A program made the position numbers and the translations under genes. A stretch of DNA of 64,000 nt from contig NZ_JANSUY010000027.1 of the NCBI RefSeq assembly GCF_024741135.1, positions 1 to 64,000 of the forward strand. Reading direction: 5' to 3'. The stretch comes from Aquiflexum gelatinilyticum. Lineage in GTDB: Bacteria > Bacteroidota > Bacteroidia > Cytophagales > Cyclobacteriaceae. Below, one piece after another: positions 52,996 through 62,086 of this stretch (the stretch's first letter is position 1; every line of letters begins with the position of its first letter). The notes below the pieces were generated by a model, which was not told the DNA's origin, did no database searches, and was given only the letters and a program-made list of their open reading frames with translations.

Positions 52996-55900
52996 TAAAT
53001 CCCTCTCTGTTTCCTTTTTGATCATTGCGGCATTTGCCTCCTGCAAGCCATCTGAATCTGAAAAAAAGGAAACCCTATTTGAAAAAATCGATTCCTCTAC
53101 CTCAGGCGTCAACTTCCGGAACGACCTTCCATTTGATGAAAAATTCAATATTTTCACCTACCGAAATTTCTACAATGGTGGTGGAGTAGCTTTGGGTGAT
53201 GTCAACAACGACGGTCTTATTGACATGTACCTGACGGCCAATTTGGGGGAAAACAAACTTTATCTGAATGAGGGCGATTTTAAGTTCAAAGATGTCACTG
53301 AAACCGCCGGAGTAGCCGGTACCCGTGCATGGAGCACAGGCGTTGCGATGGCAGATGTCAATGGCGATGGCTATTTGGATATATATGTCTGCAATTCAGG
53401 AGATATTGCCGGCGATAACAAACAGAATGAGTTATTTATCAATAACGGAGACGGCACTTTCACAGAAAAAGCCGAAGAATTTGGCTTGGCAGATCAAGGA
53501 TACTCTACCCATGCAGTATTTTTTGACTATGACAATGACGGGGACTTGGACGTCTACTTACTCAACAACAGCTACCAATCCATCGGAAGCTTCAATAAAA
53601 TGCAAAATGAACGTCCGAAAAGAGATCCTGTCGGTGGTGATAAATTATTCAGAAATGACGGTGAAAAATTCTCAGATGTTTCTGAAGTAGCGGGGATATA
53701 TGGAAGTACAATCGGATTTGGATTAGGTATCACAATCGGTGATGTCAATCAGGACGGTTGGATGGACATTTTCATTTCCAATGATTTCTTTGAAAGGGAC
53801 TATCTCTACATCAACAATCAGGACGGGACTTTTACTGAAAGCCTGACCACTTACATGCGCGCCATCTCAGCAGCTTCCATGGGTGCGGATATTGCGGATA
53901 TCAACAATGACGGTCATTTAGACATCTTTGTCACTGAAATGCTTCCCGAGCCCTCAGAACGCCTCAAACAGATCACGACATTTGAGAGCTATGACAAGTT
54001 CCAATTCAATGTCCAACACGATTACCACTACCAATACACGAGAAACATGTTCCATATCAACAATGGCGATGGGTCGTTTTCGGATATGGGAAGACTGGCC
54101 AATGTGGAAGCGACAGATTGGAGTTGGGCAGCATTGATGTTTGACATGGACAATGACGGTTTGAAAGACATTTTCGTGGCCAATGGTATCTATAAGGACT
54201 TGACGGATCTGGATTACCTCAATTTCATCGACAATGATGAAACCAAACAAAAAATCATCAGTAAAGCCGGTGTAAACTACAAAGCATTGGTAGACCCGAT
54301 GCCCATCAATCCAATCTCTAACTACGCATTCAAAAACAAAGGAGACCTTGTTTTTGAAAATGTCATCATCGAATGGGGAATGGGAGATCCGATCCATTCC
54401 AACGGTTCAGCTTATGGTGACCTTGACAACGATGGCGCCATGGACCTTGTCATCAACAATGTCAACAATGAGGTCCTGATTTATAAAAACAGGACCAAAG
54501 AATTCGAACCCGAGAATTCATTCCTTAAAATCCAACTTATCGGTAAGGACAAAAATACTGCTGCCATCGGCACCCAGGTGAGGTTGGTAGCTGGTGAACA
54601 GGTTTTTTATCTGGAACAGATGCCCAATAGGGGTTTTCAATCTTCAGTGGATCCAAGATTGAATTTCGGTTTGGGAAAAATAAGTAGGCTCAATGAAGTA
54701 CAAGTCAGGTGGCCGGACGGAAAAATTACCTTGCTCAATGATGTAGCTTCTGATACCACTTTGGTTTTGGAATGGGAAGATGCCAAAGAAGCAACGGAAG
54801 GATCTGCCTTTTTTGAAAAGCCTGCAAGTCAGATTTTCTCCAAAATTGATCCCAGTACCATTTTGAACTATACCCATCAGGAAAATCTCATGGTAGATTT
54901 TGACCGTGACCGACTTACCTACCACATGATTTCTACCGAAGGTCCAAAGGCGATTTGGGGAGATGTCAATGGAGATGGCCTTGATGACGTCTTCATCGGT
55001 GGAGCCAAAGGATTTGCCGGACAGCTTTTTATCCAAAATGCCAATGGAAATTTCAAGCCAAGCAATCAGATAGTGTTTGAAAATGACAAATTCTCTGAAG
55101 ATCGCAGTGGCGTATTTTTCGATGCAAACGGAGACGGAAGTCTTGATTTGGTGGTGGCATCAGGAGGCAATGAATCCGGATTCGGTTCACCGGATCTGGC
55201 AGATAGATTGTATTTGAATGACGGAAAGGGAAATTTTAGCAAATCCGAAAACAGTGGCTTACAGTTTTTGACCAACAGCACTTCGGTCATCAGAACCTTA
55301 GATATCAATGGCGATGGGGCATTGGATCTTTTTGCTGGATCGAGGTTGGTACCATTTGTTTATGGAGTCAATCCCAACTCATCTATTTTGATCAATGACG
55401 GAAAAGGGAATTTTACGGACGGGACGGCACAATTTGCCCCCCAATTGAAAGATTTGGGAATGGTTACCGATGCCGCTGCGGTCGATTACGATGGCGATGG
55501 GAAAATGGATTTGGTGATAGTGGGTGAATGGATGGCCCCGACATTTTTTAGAAATACAGGCAATAAGCTTGAAAAAATAGAAATGCCTGAAATGAACCGG
55601 TATAAAGGGTGGTATCAGGCGATCTTGGTGGGAGATTTTAACAATGATGGTCAGCCGGATTTTGCCTTGGCAAACCATGGATTGAACACCCGATTCAAAG
55701 CCTCTGAAGAAAGTCCGATCAAAATGTATGTCAACGACTTTGACCAAAACGGTTCTGTAGAACACGTTTATGTCAAAAAGCAAGGTGAAAAACATGTTCC
55801 TTTCACACTGAAGCACCAACTCGAAGGTCAGCTACCTGGAATCAAAAAAAGATACCTGAAATACAGCTCATTCAATAACCAAACTTTGGAGGATATCTTT

Positions 55901-56314
55901 ACTCCAGAACAATTGTCTCCTGCGGTTGTCAAAGAAGTGAATTTCCTTTCCTCGGCAGTATTGATGAATCAGGGAAATGGGAAATTTGAAATGAAACCAT
56001 TACCTAGATTTGCGCAGCGCTCGTGGATGTATACCCTTTTGATCACAGATCTAAATGGCGATGGCAATCCGGATCTTATCATGGGAGGAAACCTGAGAGG
56101 TGCAAAACCTGAAGTAGGTCAATATGACGGAAGCTATGGAGAAGTATTGATTGGAAAAGGAGACGGCACATTTGACTATTGGACAAACAGAGAACATGGT
56201 CTAAGATTAGATGGTGAAATCAGAGATTTGAAAATCCTAGATCTGAAAGGAAAGAAAGTCTTGATGGTAGTCAAAAACAATGAACCCGTGGAATTTTGGA
56301 AAATAGAGAAATGA
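52985..56314 (+). CDS. CRTAC1/ASPIC-UnbV family FG-GAP propeller lipoprotein, copy B
   Basis: The 1,109-residue protein has a lipobox (LIIAAFASC, Cys20) and the same layout as copy A: a first propeller with DVNNDGLID, DVNGDGYLD, DYDNDGDLD, DVNQDGWMD, DINNDGHLD and DMDNDGLKD calcium loops, the ASPIC/UnbV domain (about 525-595), and a second propeller. The junction FDRDRLTYHMISTEGPK matches copy A (FDRDRLRFHMISNEGPK). Its C-terminal region repeats FDQNGSVEHVYVKKQGE. It starts inside the preceding small lipoprotein gene and its stop overlaps an ATG of copy C (ATGA). Confidence 0.93.
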   Translation: MHLNKSLSVSFLIIAAFASCKPSESEKKETLFEKIDSSTSGVNFRNDLPFDEKFNIFTYRNFYNGGGVALGDVNNDGLIDMYLTANLGENKLYLNEGDFKFKDVTETAGVAGTRAWSTGVAMADVNGDGYLDIYVCNSGDIAGDNKQNELFINNGDGTFTEKAEEFGLADQGYSTHAVFFDYDNDGDLDVYLLNNSYQSIGSFNKMQNERPKRDPVGGDKLFRNDGEKFSDVSEVAGIYGSTIGFGLGITIGDVNQDGWMDIFISNDFFERDYLYINNQDGTFTESLTTYMRAISAASMGADIADINNDGHLDIFVTEMLPEPSERLKQITTFESYDKFQFNVQHDYHYQYTRNMFHINNGDGSFSDMGRLANVEATDWSWAALMFDMDNDGLKDIFVANGIYKDLTDLDYLNFIDNDETKQKIISKAGVNYKALVDPMPINPISNYAFKNKGDLVFENVIIEWGMGDPIHSNGSAYGDLDNDGAMDLVINNVNNEVLIYKNRTKEFEPENSFLKIQLIGKDKNTAAIGTQVRLVAGEQVFYLEQMPNRGFQSSVDPRLNFGLGKISRLNEVQVRWPDGKITLLNDVASDTTLVLEWEDAKEATEGSAFFEKPASQIFSKIDPSTILNYTHQENLMVDFDRDRLTYHMISTEGPKAIWGDVNGDGLDDVFIGGAKGFAGQLFIQNANGNFKPSNQIVFENDKFSEDRSGVFFDANGDGSLDLVVASGGNESGFGSPDLADRLYLNDGKGNFSKSENSGLQFLTNSTSVIRTLDINGDGALDLFAGSRLVPFVYGVNPNSSILINDGKGNFTDGTAQFAPQLKDLGMVTDAAAVDYDGDGKMDLVIVGEWMAPTFFRNTGNKLEKIEMPEMNRYKGWYQAILVGDFNNDGQPDFALANHGLNTRFKASEESPIKMYVNDFDQNGSVEHVYVKKQGEKHVPFTLKHQLEGQLPGIKKRYLKYSSFNNQTLEDIFTPEQLSPAVVKEVNFLSSAVLMNQGNGKFEMKPLPRFAQRSWMYTLLITDLNGDGNPDLIMGGNLRGAKPEVGQYDGSYGEVLIGKGDGTFDYWTNREHGLRLDGEIRDLKILDLKGKKVLMVVKNNEPVEFWKIEK

Positions 56315-59300
56315 TTTTTCCCGCAAAGACGCAAAGACACAAAGTTTTGAAGCTTAGAAATTTTGATTTGAAACCATCGGCCTATTTAGTAATAGGAATG
56401 TTTTATTTCATTTTTATAGGATTATTTTCCTGTTCCAAACCCAAAGAGGAGACACTTTTCAAACTTTTAGATCCCAAAGAAACCGGAATCGAATTCCGAA
56501 ACGACCTGGTATCCTCCGAGGAGATGAACATTCTCGAATACCTGTACTTCTACAATGGTGGCGGTGTGGCTACAGGGGACATCAACAATGACGGTTTGGT
56601 AGATATTTATTTCTCCTCAAACCAAGGCGAGAACAAACTATACCTAAACAAAGGAGATTTCAAATTTGAGGATATCACCCAAAAAGCGGCGGTCACAGGC
56701 GATGGCGGATGGTCAACCGGAGTCACGATGGGAGATGTAAACGGAGACGGAATGCTGGACATTTACGTCACCCAAGTCGGGGATTACAAAGGCCTGACCG
56801 GAAAAAACAAACTTTACATCAATAACGGTGATTTGACTTTCTCTGAAAAAGGTGCAGCATATGGAGTGGATTTTGTAGGCTTTTCAACCCATTCACTGTT
56901 TTTTGACTATGACCAAGATGGAGACTTAGACCTCTATTTGCTCAATCATTCCATCAAAAAACCAGAAGTATTTTCCCATGCCGACACCAAATTCACGAAT
57001 CAGGATGAAAAAGGAGGAGACAAACTTTTCAAAAATCTTTTGGCTGAAGGAGAAAACAGGATGGTTGAAGTGACCGAAGAAGCAGGAATTCTTTCAAGCA
57101 GCTTGGGTTTTGGGTTGGGTATAGGCATGGCTGACATCAATGGGGATGGTTGGATGGACTTGTATGTTTCCAATGATTTTACCGAGGACGATTACCTCTA
57201 TATCAATCAGGCTGACGGAACTTTCAAGGAATCCTTGAAAGAATACATCTCCAACACAAGTCGATATAGCATGGGAAATGACCTGGGAGACATCAACAAT
57301 GATGGCTTGTCGGATATTTTTACAACAGACATGCTTCCCTCCGATCCTCAGATCTGGATGAAGTCAGTAGGTGAAGACAAGCAGGAAGTATTTGATGTCA
57401 AAAAGCGTCTCGGCTACGGCGACCAATATGTCCGAAACCACCTCCAACTCAACCGCGGTGACGGGAGGTTCAGTGAAATCGGTCTCTTGACCAATACCTT
57501 TGCAACAGATTGGAGCTGGTCTCCCCTGATTTTTGATATGGATAATGACGGCCAAAAAGACATCCACATCACAAACGGAATAGTCAAACGCCCAAATGAC
57601 CTCGACTTTATACAATACAGTCAGGAACCTAGCCCGGGTTTGTCGGAAAAGGAAATCCAAACGAAACAGATTGAAATGCTCCCGACTGTCAAGCTGTCCA
57701 ATTTTTCATTTAGGAATGAGGGCGATCTGAAATTTACCAATATGGCCAAAGAATGGGGTTTGGACCAACTCTCCTACTCCAACGGTTCTGCTTATGCGGA
57801 TTTGGATAATGACGGCGACCTTGATTTGGTGATCAATAACATTGACCAAGAGGCATTTGTATACCAAAACCAAACAGCTGCAAAACTTCAAAACCATTTT
57901 GTACAGTTTGATTTGAAAGGAGAATATCCAAATACTTTTGGGATTGGCACGCAGGTTATTGTGTATGCAGGAAAAGAAATATTTCACCAAACGCTGAGTA
58001 CTTCCCGTGGATTTCAATCAGGGACGTCTACAACTTTGACTTTTGGTTTGGGAAAAAATCCTGCTTTGGATTCTGTCGTAGTTGTCTGGAATGACGCACA
58101 TTCGGAAATTTTCCGAAATCTTGCCGTCAATAAAAGACATCTATTGGAAAAAGGAAAAGGTGAAAAATCAGCTTTTCCCAACAAGGAATTCATTCCCATA
58201 TTGGAAATAACCGATCTTGGAATTGACTGGAAACATGAAGAAAACTTTGAATTTGATGATTTCAGAAGGGAATACCTGATCCCAAGAAAGTATTCCACAG
58301 AAGGGCCGGCATTGGCTGTGGGAGATGTGAATGGTGATGGATTGGAGGACATTTTCTTTGGTGGGGCCAAGGGTCAAGCAGGAGTTTTTTATTTTCAAAA
58401 AGAAGATGGCAAGTTTGAAAAAGCAAATCAACCTGTATTCCAAAAACTCAATATGGCGGAGGATGTGGTCGCCATCTTGGAGGATTTTAACCTTGACGGC
58501 ACTTTGGACCTTTACGTGGGAAGTGGCGGTAACGAATCTACCAGAAAAGAATTTTTCAATTTTGACAGGCTTTTCCTGAACGATGGCATGGGAAATTTCT
58601 TCTTTTCCATGAATTCGCTCCCTCCTATTGCTGAAAATACCTCAACCCTCGCAGTCCATGATGTCAATGGCGACGGTGCCCCTGATATTTTTGTAGGATC
58701 CACTATTGTAACTGGAAATTATGGTGAAATCCCCAAAAGTTATTTGTTGCTCAATGATGGCAAAGGTCAATTTAAAGAAGCAACTACCACCTATTTCGGG
58801 GAAAATTTCCAGCCTGGAATGGTTAAAAAAGCAAAATGGGCCGACTTGAATAAAGATGGAACAAAAGAGCTCATCTTGTCTGGAGAATGGATGCCAGTCC
58901 AGATTTATCACCATAACCCTCAAGGTAATTTCGAAATTGCCCAAGATGAAACACTTCAAATCCCCGGTTGGTTTTTTGGTTTGGAAGTGAAAGATATGGA
59001 CGGAGACGGGATGGAAGATATCTTGGTAGGAAACCTGGGATTGAATTCCAAACTCAAAGCTAGTCCCGAGAAACCAGTTTGGCTTTACCACGGAGATTTT
59101 GATGAAAACGGGCAGGCTGATCCCTTGATTTTCCATTACATGGAAGGTCATTTAGTACCATTTGCCACTAGAGATGACCTGATCAAGCAGATCCCGGGCA
59201 TCAAAAGAAAACATTCAAATTATATTGAATATGCCAGTATCCTAACCCCTGCAGATCTTTTTGAAAGTTCTCAGATTGATAAGGCTTCCAAATACCAAGC

Positions 59301-59664
59301 TTCGGAATTTAGATCAGGGGTATTTTGGAACAAAGGTGAAAAAGGGTTCGAGTTCAGTCCTTTTCCAACAGATGCCCAGTTTAGTCCAATCCATGAATTT
59401 GAAACCTTCGAAAAAGACGGAGTCCAATACCTAATAGGTGTTGGCAATTTTAATGGATTTAGGAGTGATTTTGGAACTGCTGATGCACAGCCATTGGTTT
59501 TGATGGAGTTTGAAAACGGAAGCTGGAAAACAAAACCAACCGGAATCGCAGCGAATGACTATTGGGGTGAATTCAGAAACATTTCAAAAATCAAGGTTAA
59601 TAGGGAAGAAGTTCTGATTGCTGTAAGAAACAATGCCCCGCCTCTATCTCTCAAAGTCCAATAA
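56311..59664 (+). CDS. CRTAC1/ASPIC-UnbV family FG-GAP propeller lipoprotein, copy C
   Basis: The frame is open from 56296. The ATG at 56311 overlaps the copy B stop as ATGA, giving 1,117 residues, but the next 12 codons read through a CGCAAAG-type repeat. A later ATG at 56398 starts just at the hydrophobic segment (FYFIFIGLFSC), so the start is not settled. The mature protein keeps calcium loops (DINNDGLVD, DVNGDGMLD, DYDQDGDLD, DINGDGWMD, DINNDGLSD, DMDNDGQKD), the ASPIC/UnbV domain (about 535-610) and a second propeller. The inter-propeller junction differs from A and B: DFRREYLIPRKYSTEGPA. Confidence 0.9.
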   Translation: MIFPAKTQRHKVLKLRNFDLKPSAYLVIGMFYFIFIGLFSCSKPKEETLFKLLDPKETGIEFRNDLVSSEEMNILEYLYFYNGGGVATGDINNDGLVDIYFSSNQGENKLYLNKGDFKFEDITQKAAVTGDGGWSTGVTMGDVNGDGMLDIYVTQVGDYKGLTGKNKLYINNGDLTFSEKGAAYGVDFVGFSTHSLFFDYDQDGDLDLYLLNHSIKKPEVFSHADTKFTNQDEKGGDKLFKNLLAEGENRMVEVTEEAGILSSSLGFGLGIGMADINGDGWMDLYVSNDFTEDDYLYINQADGTFKESLKEYISNTSRYSMGNDLGDINNDGLSDIFTTDMLPSDPQIWMKSVGEDKQEVFDVKKRLGYGDQYVRNHLQLNRGDGRFSEIGLLTNTFATDWSWSPLIFDMDNDGQKDIHITNGIVKRPNDLDFIQYSQEPSPGLSEKEIQTKQIEMLPTVKLSNFSFRNEGDLKFTNMAKEWGLDQLSYSNGSAYADLDNDGDLDLVINNIDQEAFVYQNQTAAKLQNHFVQFDLKGEYPNTFGIGTQVIVYAGKEIFHQTLSTSRGFQSGTSTTLTFGLGKNPALDSVVVVWNDAHSEIFRNLAVNKRHLLEKGKGEKSAFPNKEFIPILEITDLGIDWKHEENFEFDDFRREYLIPRKYSTEGPALAVGDVNGDGLEDIFFGGAKGQAGVFYFQKEDGKFEKANQPVFQKLNMAEDVVAILEDFNLDGTLDLYVGSGGNESTRKEFFNFDRLFLNDGMGNFFFSMNSLPPIAENTSTLAVHDVNGDGAPDIFVGSTIVTGNYGEIPKSYLLLNDGKGQFKEATTTYFGENFQPGMVKKAKWADLNKDGTKELILSGEWMPVQIYHHNPQGNFEIAQDETLQIPGWFFGLEVKDMDGDGMEDILVGNLGLNSKLKASPEKPVWLYHGDFDENGQADPLIFHYMEGHLVPFATRDDLIKQIPGIKRKHSNYIEYASILTPADLFESSQIDKASKYQASEFRSGVFWNKGEKGFEFSPFPTDAQFSPIHEFETFEKDGVQYLIGVGNFNGFRSDFGTADAQPLVLMEFENGSWKTKPTGIAANDYWGEFRNISKIKVNREEVLIAVRNNAPPLSLKVQ
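56322..56344. repeat. CGCAAAG-type repeat, copy 4, inside a reading frame
   Basis: CGCAAAGACGCAAAGACAC followed by AAAG, the same unit as the intergenic copies near 27 kb. It lies just after the ATGA overlap of copies B and C and would encode basic residues in the N-terminus of copy C. Confidence 0.85.
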
Positions 59665-59815
59665 TAAAACATGCTTAAAATCAGTTGATTTGGATTTTGA
59701 AAATCCATGATTTTATAAGAATATTATTTAGATTTGAACCCAGAAACCCGAAAAATAAAGTCCTTACATCCTCCAAAGGACTCAAAGTTGCTCAAGAAAT
59801 AGCCAAAAACAATTT

Positions 59816-61177
59816 ATGAAAAGTTTATTCCAAAAATTATTAATTGCAACCATAGCTTCATTTCTGGGCTTTGGCTGTGGGCAGAACAAAGATTACCAAA
59901 ATGCCATTTCGGATGGTTCTTACCAGATTGCTGCACAGGACAAACTCACCACAGTCATCATCAATGATATTTTTTCCCCACCGGTTGCGAGCAGGATTTA
60001 TGCCTATTCTTCCCTTGCAGCATATGAGGTAACTGCGCTCTCAGATCCCAATTACCAATCCTTGATGGGTCAACTCAATGGTTTTGAGAAAACCGAATTT
60101 GATACCACAGGCCAAATCTATTATCCTTTGGCCTCACTAGCGGCATATTATAAAGTGGCGACAGCATTGATATTTTCGGAAAATCTAATGACAGAGCACA
60201 GAGACAAAGCCTATGCTGATCTTCTTGAAAAAGGAATTCCTGATGAGGTTTTTGAGCGGTCTATCAAACTTGGAGATGAAGTTGGCGCCTATGTCATAGC
60301 CTATTTCAAAAAAGACAATTACCATGAAAGCCGCTCTTTCGAAAAATATACTGTCAGCAATGATCCAGGTACATGGCAGCCAACTCCGCCTGCATACATG
60401 GAAGGAATAGAACCACATTGGAATAAAATCCGGCCTTTTGTCCTTGATTCTGCAGCACAATACAAAACCATCCCGGGAACCGAATTCAGTACCGATCCTT
60501 CAAGTCAGTTTTACAAAGAGGCCGAGGAGGTTTTCAAAATCGTTAATGAATTGAACGAGGACCAAAAGGATATCGCTATGTTTTGGGATTGCAATCCCTA
60601 CAAAGTCAATGTCAAAGGACATGTGATGTTTGCTGAAAAGAAAATCACTCCGGGAGGACATTGGATGGGTATCGCAGCCATTTCATCCAAAACAGCAGGA
60701 CAGGACTGGAAAGGAACCTCTGAAACCCTCGTATTTACCAGCATCGCCATTTTTGATGCATTTATAGCTTGTTGGGATGAAAAATACAGAAGCAGACTAA
60801 TCCGACCTGAGACATATATCAACCGCTACATTGACGAAGATTGGTTGCCACTATTGCAGACTCCTCCATTTCCTGAATACACAAGTGGACACAGTGTGGC
60901 ATCCAATGCGGCTGCGGAAGCATTGACCAGTCTTTTTGGTGAGCCCTTCCATTTTGTGGATTCTACAGAAGTTAATTATGGACTTCCTGTAAGAGAGTTT
61001 GACTCATTCAGACAAGCGGCAGACGAAGCAGCAATCAGCAGGCTCTATGGAGGAATCCATTATATGCCGGCAATTGTCAATGGTTCTACAAAAGGAAAAA
61101 GCATCGGGAATCATCTTGTGGAAAATGTTAAAACCAAATCTCCTTCATTTTCCCCAATGGCTGAAAACAAAAAATAA
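59816..61177 (+). CDS. Vanadium-dependent haloperoxidase-type PAP2 lipoprotein
   Basis: The 453-residue protein has a lipobox (SFLGFGC, Cys21) and all three PAP2/haloperoxidase motifs: K323-x6-RP (KYRSRLIRP), TSGH at 356-359 with the acid His359, and SRLYGGIH at 408-415 whose His415 would bind vanadate. In this family the enzyme oxidises halides with H2O2, but phosphatase action of the same fold cannot be excluded. Being a lipoprotein, it acts at the cell envelope. It follows the three CRTAC1 genes, 151 bases after copy C, and ends at a terminator. Confidence 0.92.
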   Translation: MKSLFQKLLIATIASFLGFGCGQNKDYQNAISDGSYQIAAQDKLTTVIINDIFSPPVASRIYAYSSLAAYEVTALSDPNYQSLMGQLNGFEKTEFDTTGQIYYPLASLAAYYKVATALIFSENLMTEHRDKAYADLLEKGIPDEVFERSIKLGDEVGAYVIAYFKKDNYHESRSFEKYTVSNDPGTWQPTPPAYMEGIEPHWNKIRPFVLDSAAQYKTIPGTEFSTDPSSQFYKEAEEVFKIVNELNEDQKDIAMFWDCNPYKVNVKGHVMFAEKKITPGGHWMGIAAISSKTAGQDWKGTSETLVFTSIAIFDAFIACWDEKYRSRLIRPETYINRYIDEDWLPLLQTPPFPEYTSGHSVASNAAAEALTSLFGEPFHFVDSTEVNYGLPVREFDSFRQAADEAAISRLYGGIHYMPAIVNGSTKGKSIGNHLVENVKTKSPSFSPMAENKK

Positions 61178-61196
61178 ATCAATGATTTTCTATTTT

Positions 61197-61237
61197 AAAG
61201 GGACAAATGATTGGATCATTTGCCCCTTTTTTGTTTT
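61197..61237 (+). terminator. Terminator after the haloperoxidase gene
   Basis: AAAGGGACAAATGAT pairs with ATCATTTGCCCCTTT (one A-C mismatch) and runs into TTTTTTGTTTTT. Confidence 0.88.
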
Positions 61238-61304
61238 TATTCTATACTGAAGAAACTTTCCTGCCAGAAAGCTTTAATTTTGAAATTCAAATTCAAATGC
61301 TTTT

Positions 61305-61937
61305 ATGGATTTAATCCTCAAATACTTTCCAGATCTTTCTGAATCTCAAATAGAAAAATTGACCAAACTTGGTCCATTGTATGCTGATTGGAATGAAAAG
61401 ATCAATGTAATCAGCAGAAAAGACATGGAACACTTTTACGAAAAGCATGTCTTACATTCATTGGGAATTGCCAAAGTGATTTCTTTTGAACCAGGTACGA
61501 AGGTTTTGGATATCGGGACGGGAGGAGGTTTTCCCGGAATTCCATTGGCGATCATGTTTCCCGAAACACATTTTCACCTAGTGGATTCGATCGGTAAAAA
61601 AATCAATGTCGTCAAGGACATCGCCAAGCAGCTCAAGCTATCCAATGTCGAAGCCCAACAGGTTCGAGCTGAAGATTTGGTGAGGAAATACGACTTTATT
61701 CTCAGCAGGGCTGTGACACGTTTTGCCAATATCCTTCCTTGGGTCAAAAACAAATTCAAAAAAGAAGATTTCAACGAACTTCAAAACGGACTGCTGCTGC
61801 TCAAAGGCGGTGATGTCGATGAAGAAATGGAAGAAAGAGAAGTCAGCTATGTCTCTTACCACCTAGACGATTATTTCCAAGAGGATTTTTTTGAGACCAA
61901 AAAAGTGGTCTATGTACCTTGGGAAGGGAAAAGGTGA
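61305..61937 (+). CDS. rsmG: 16S rRNA (guanine527-N7) methyltransferase
   Basis: The 210-residue SAM enzyme methylates G527 of 16S rRNA. It has the N-terminal helical segment with YADWNEKINVISRKD (27-41), the SAM loop VLDIGTGGGFPGIPLAI (68-83), the HLVDSIGKKINVVKDIA region and the late SRAVTRF motif. It is a single gene in a plus-strand position after the haloperoxidase terminator. A purine-rich GGAAG tract occupies 61936-61975 between it and the convergent mscS-type gene. Confidence 0.95.
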   Translation: MDLILKYFPDLSESQIEKLTKLGPLYADWNEKINVISRKDMEHFYEKHVLHSLGIAKVISFEPGTKVLDIGTGGGFPGIPLAIMFPETHFHLVDSIGKKINVVKDIAKQLKLSNVEAQQVRAEDLVRKYDFILSRAVTRFANILPWVKNKFKKEDFNELQNGLLLLKGGDVDEEMEEREVSYVSYHLDDYFQEDFFETKKVVYVPWEGKR

Positions 61938-62086
61938 GAAAAAGGGAAGTCAGGAAGTTTGGAAGTAGGAAGTAAGATCCAAAAAAAGGTTAAGCATAGA
62001 AAATAACTTATTCTTGTCATATCGACCAGATAGAGATATCTGTATAAAAGAAGGGTGGAAAGACGAAAAAGAAAATAAAGCTTTCC

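Noticed and set aside
49139-58443. Long antisense ORFs under the CRTAC1 genes
   Set aside because: They are composition shadows of conserved calcium-loop codons, lack starts with signals and overlap clearly coding frames.
48866-59664. Integrin or RNA-binding annotation for the CRTAC1 proteins
   Set aside because: The FG-GAP loops and ASPIC/UnbV domain are calcium-binding propeller features; nothing suggests RNA binding.
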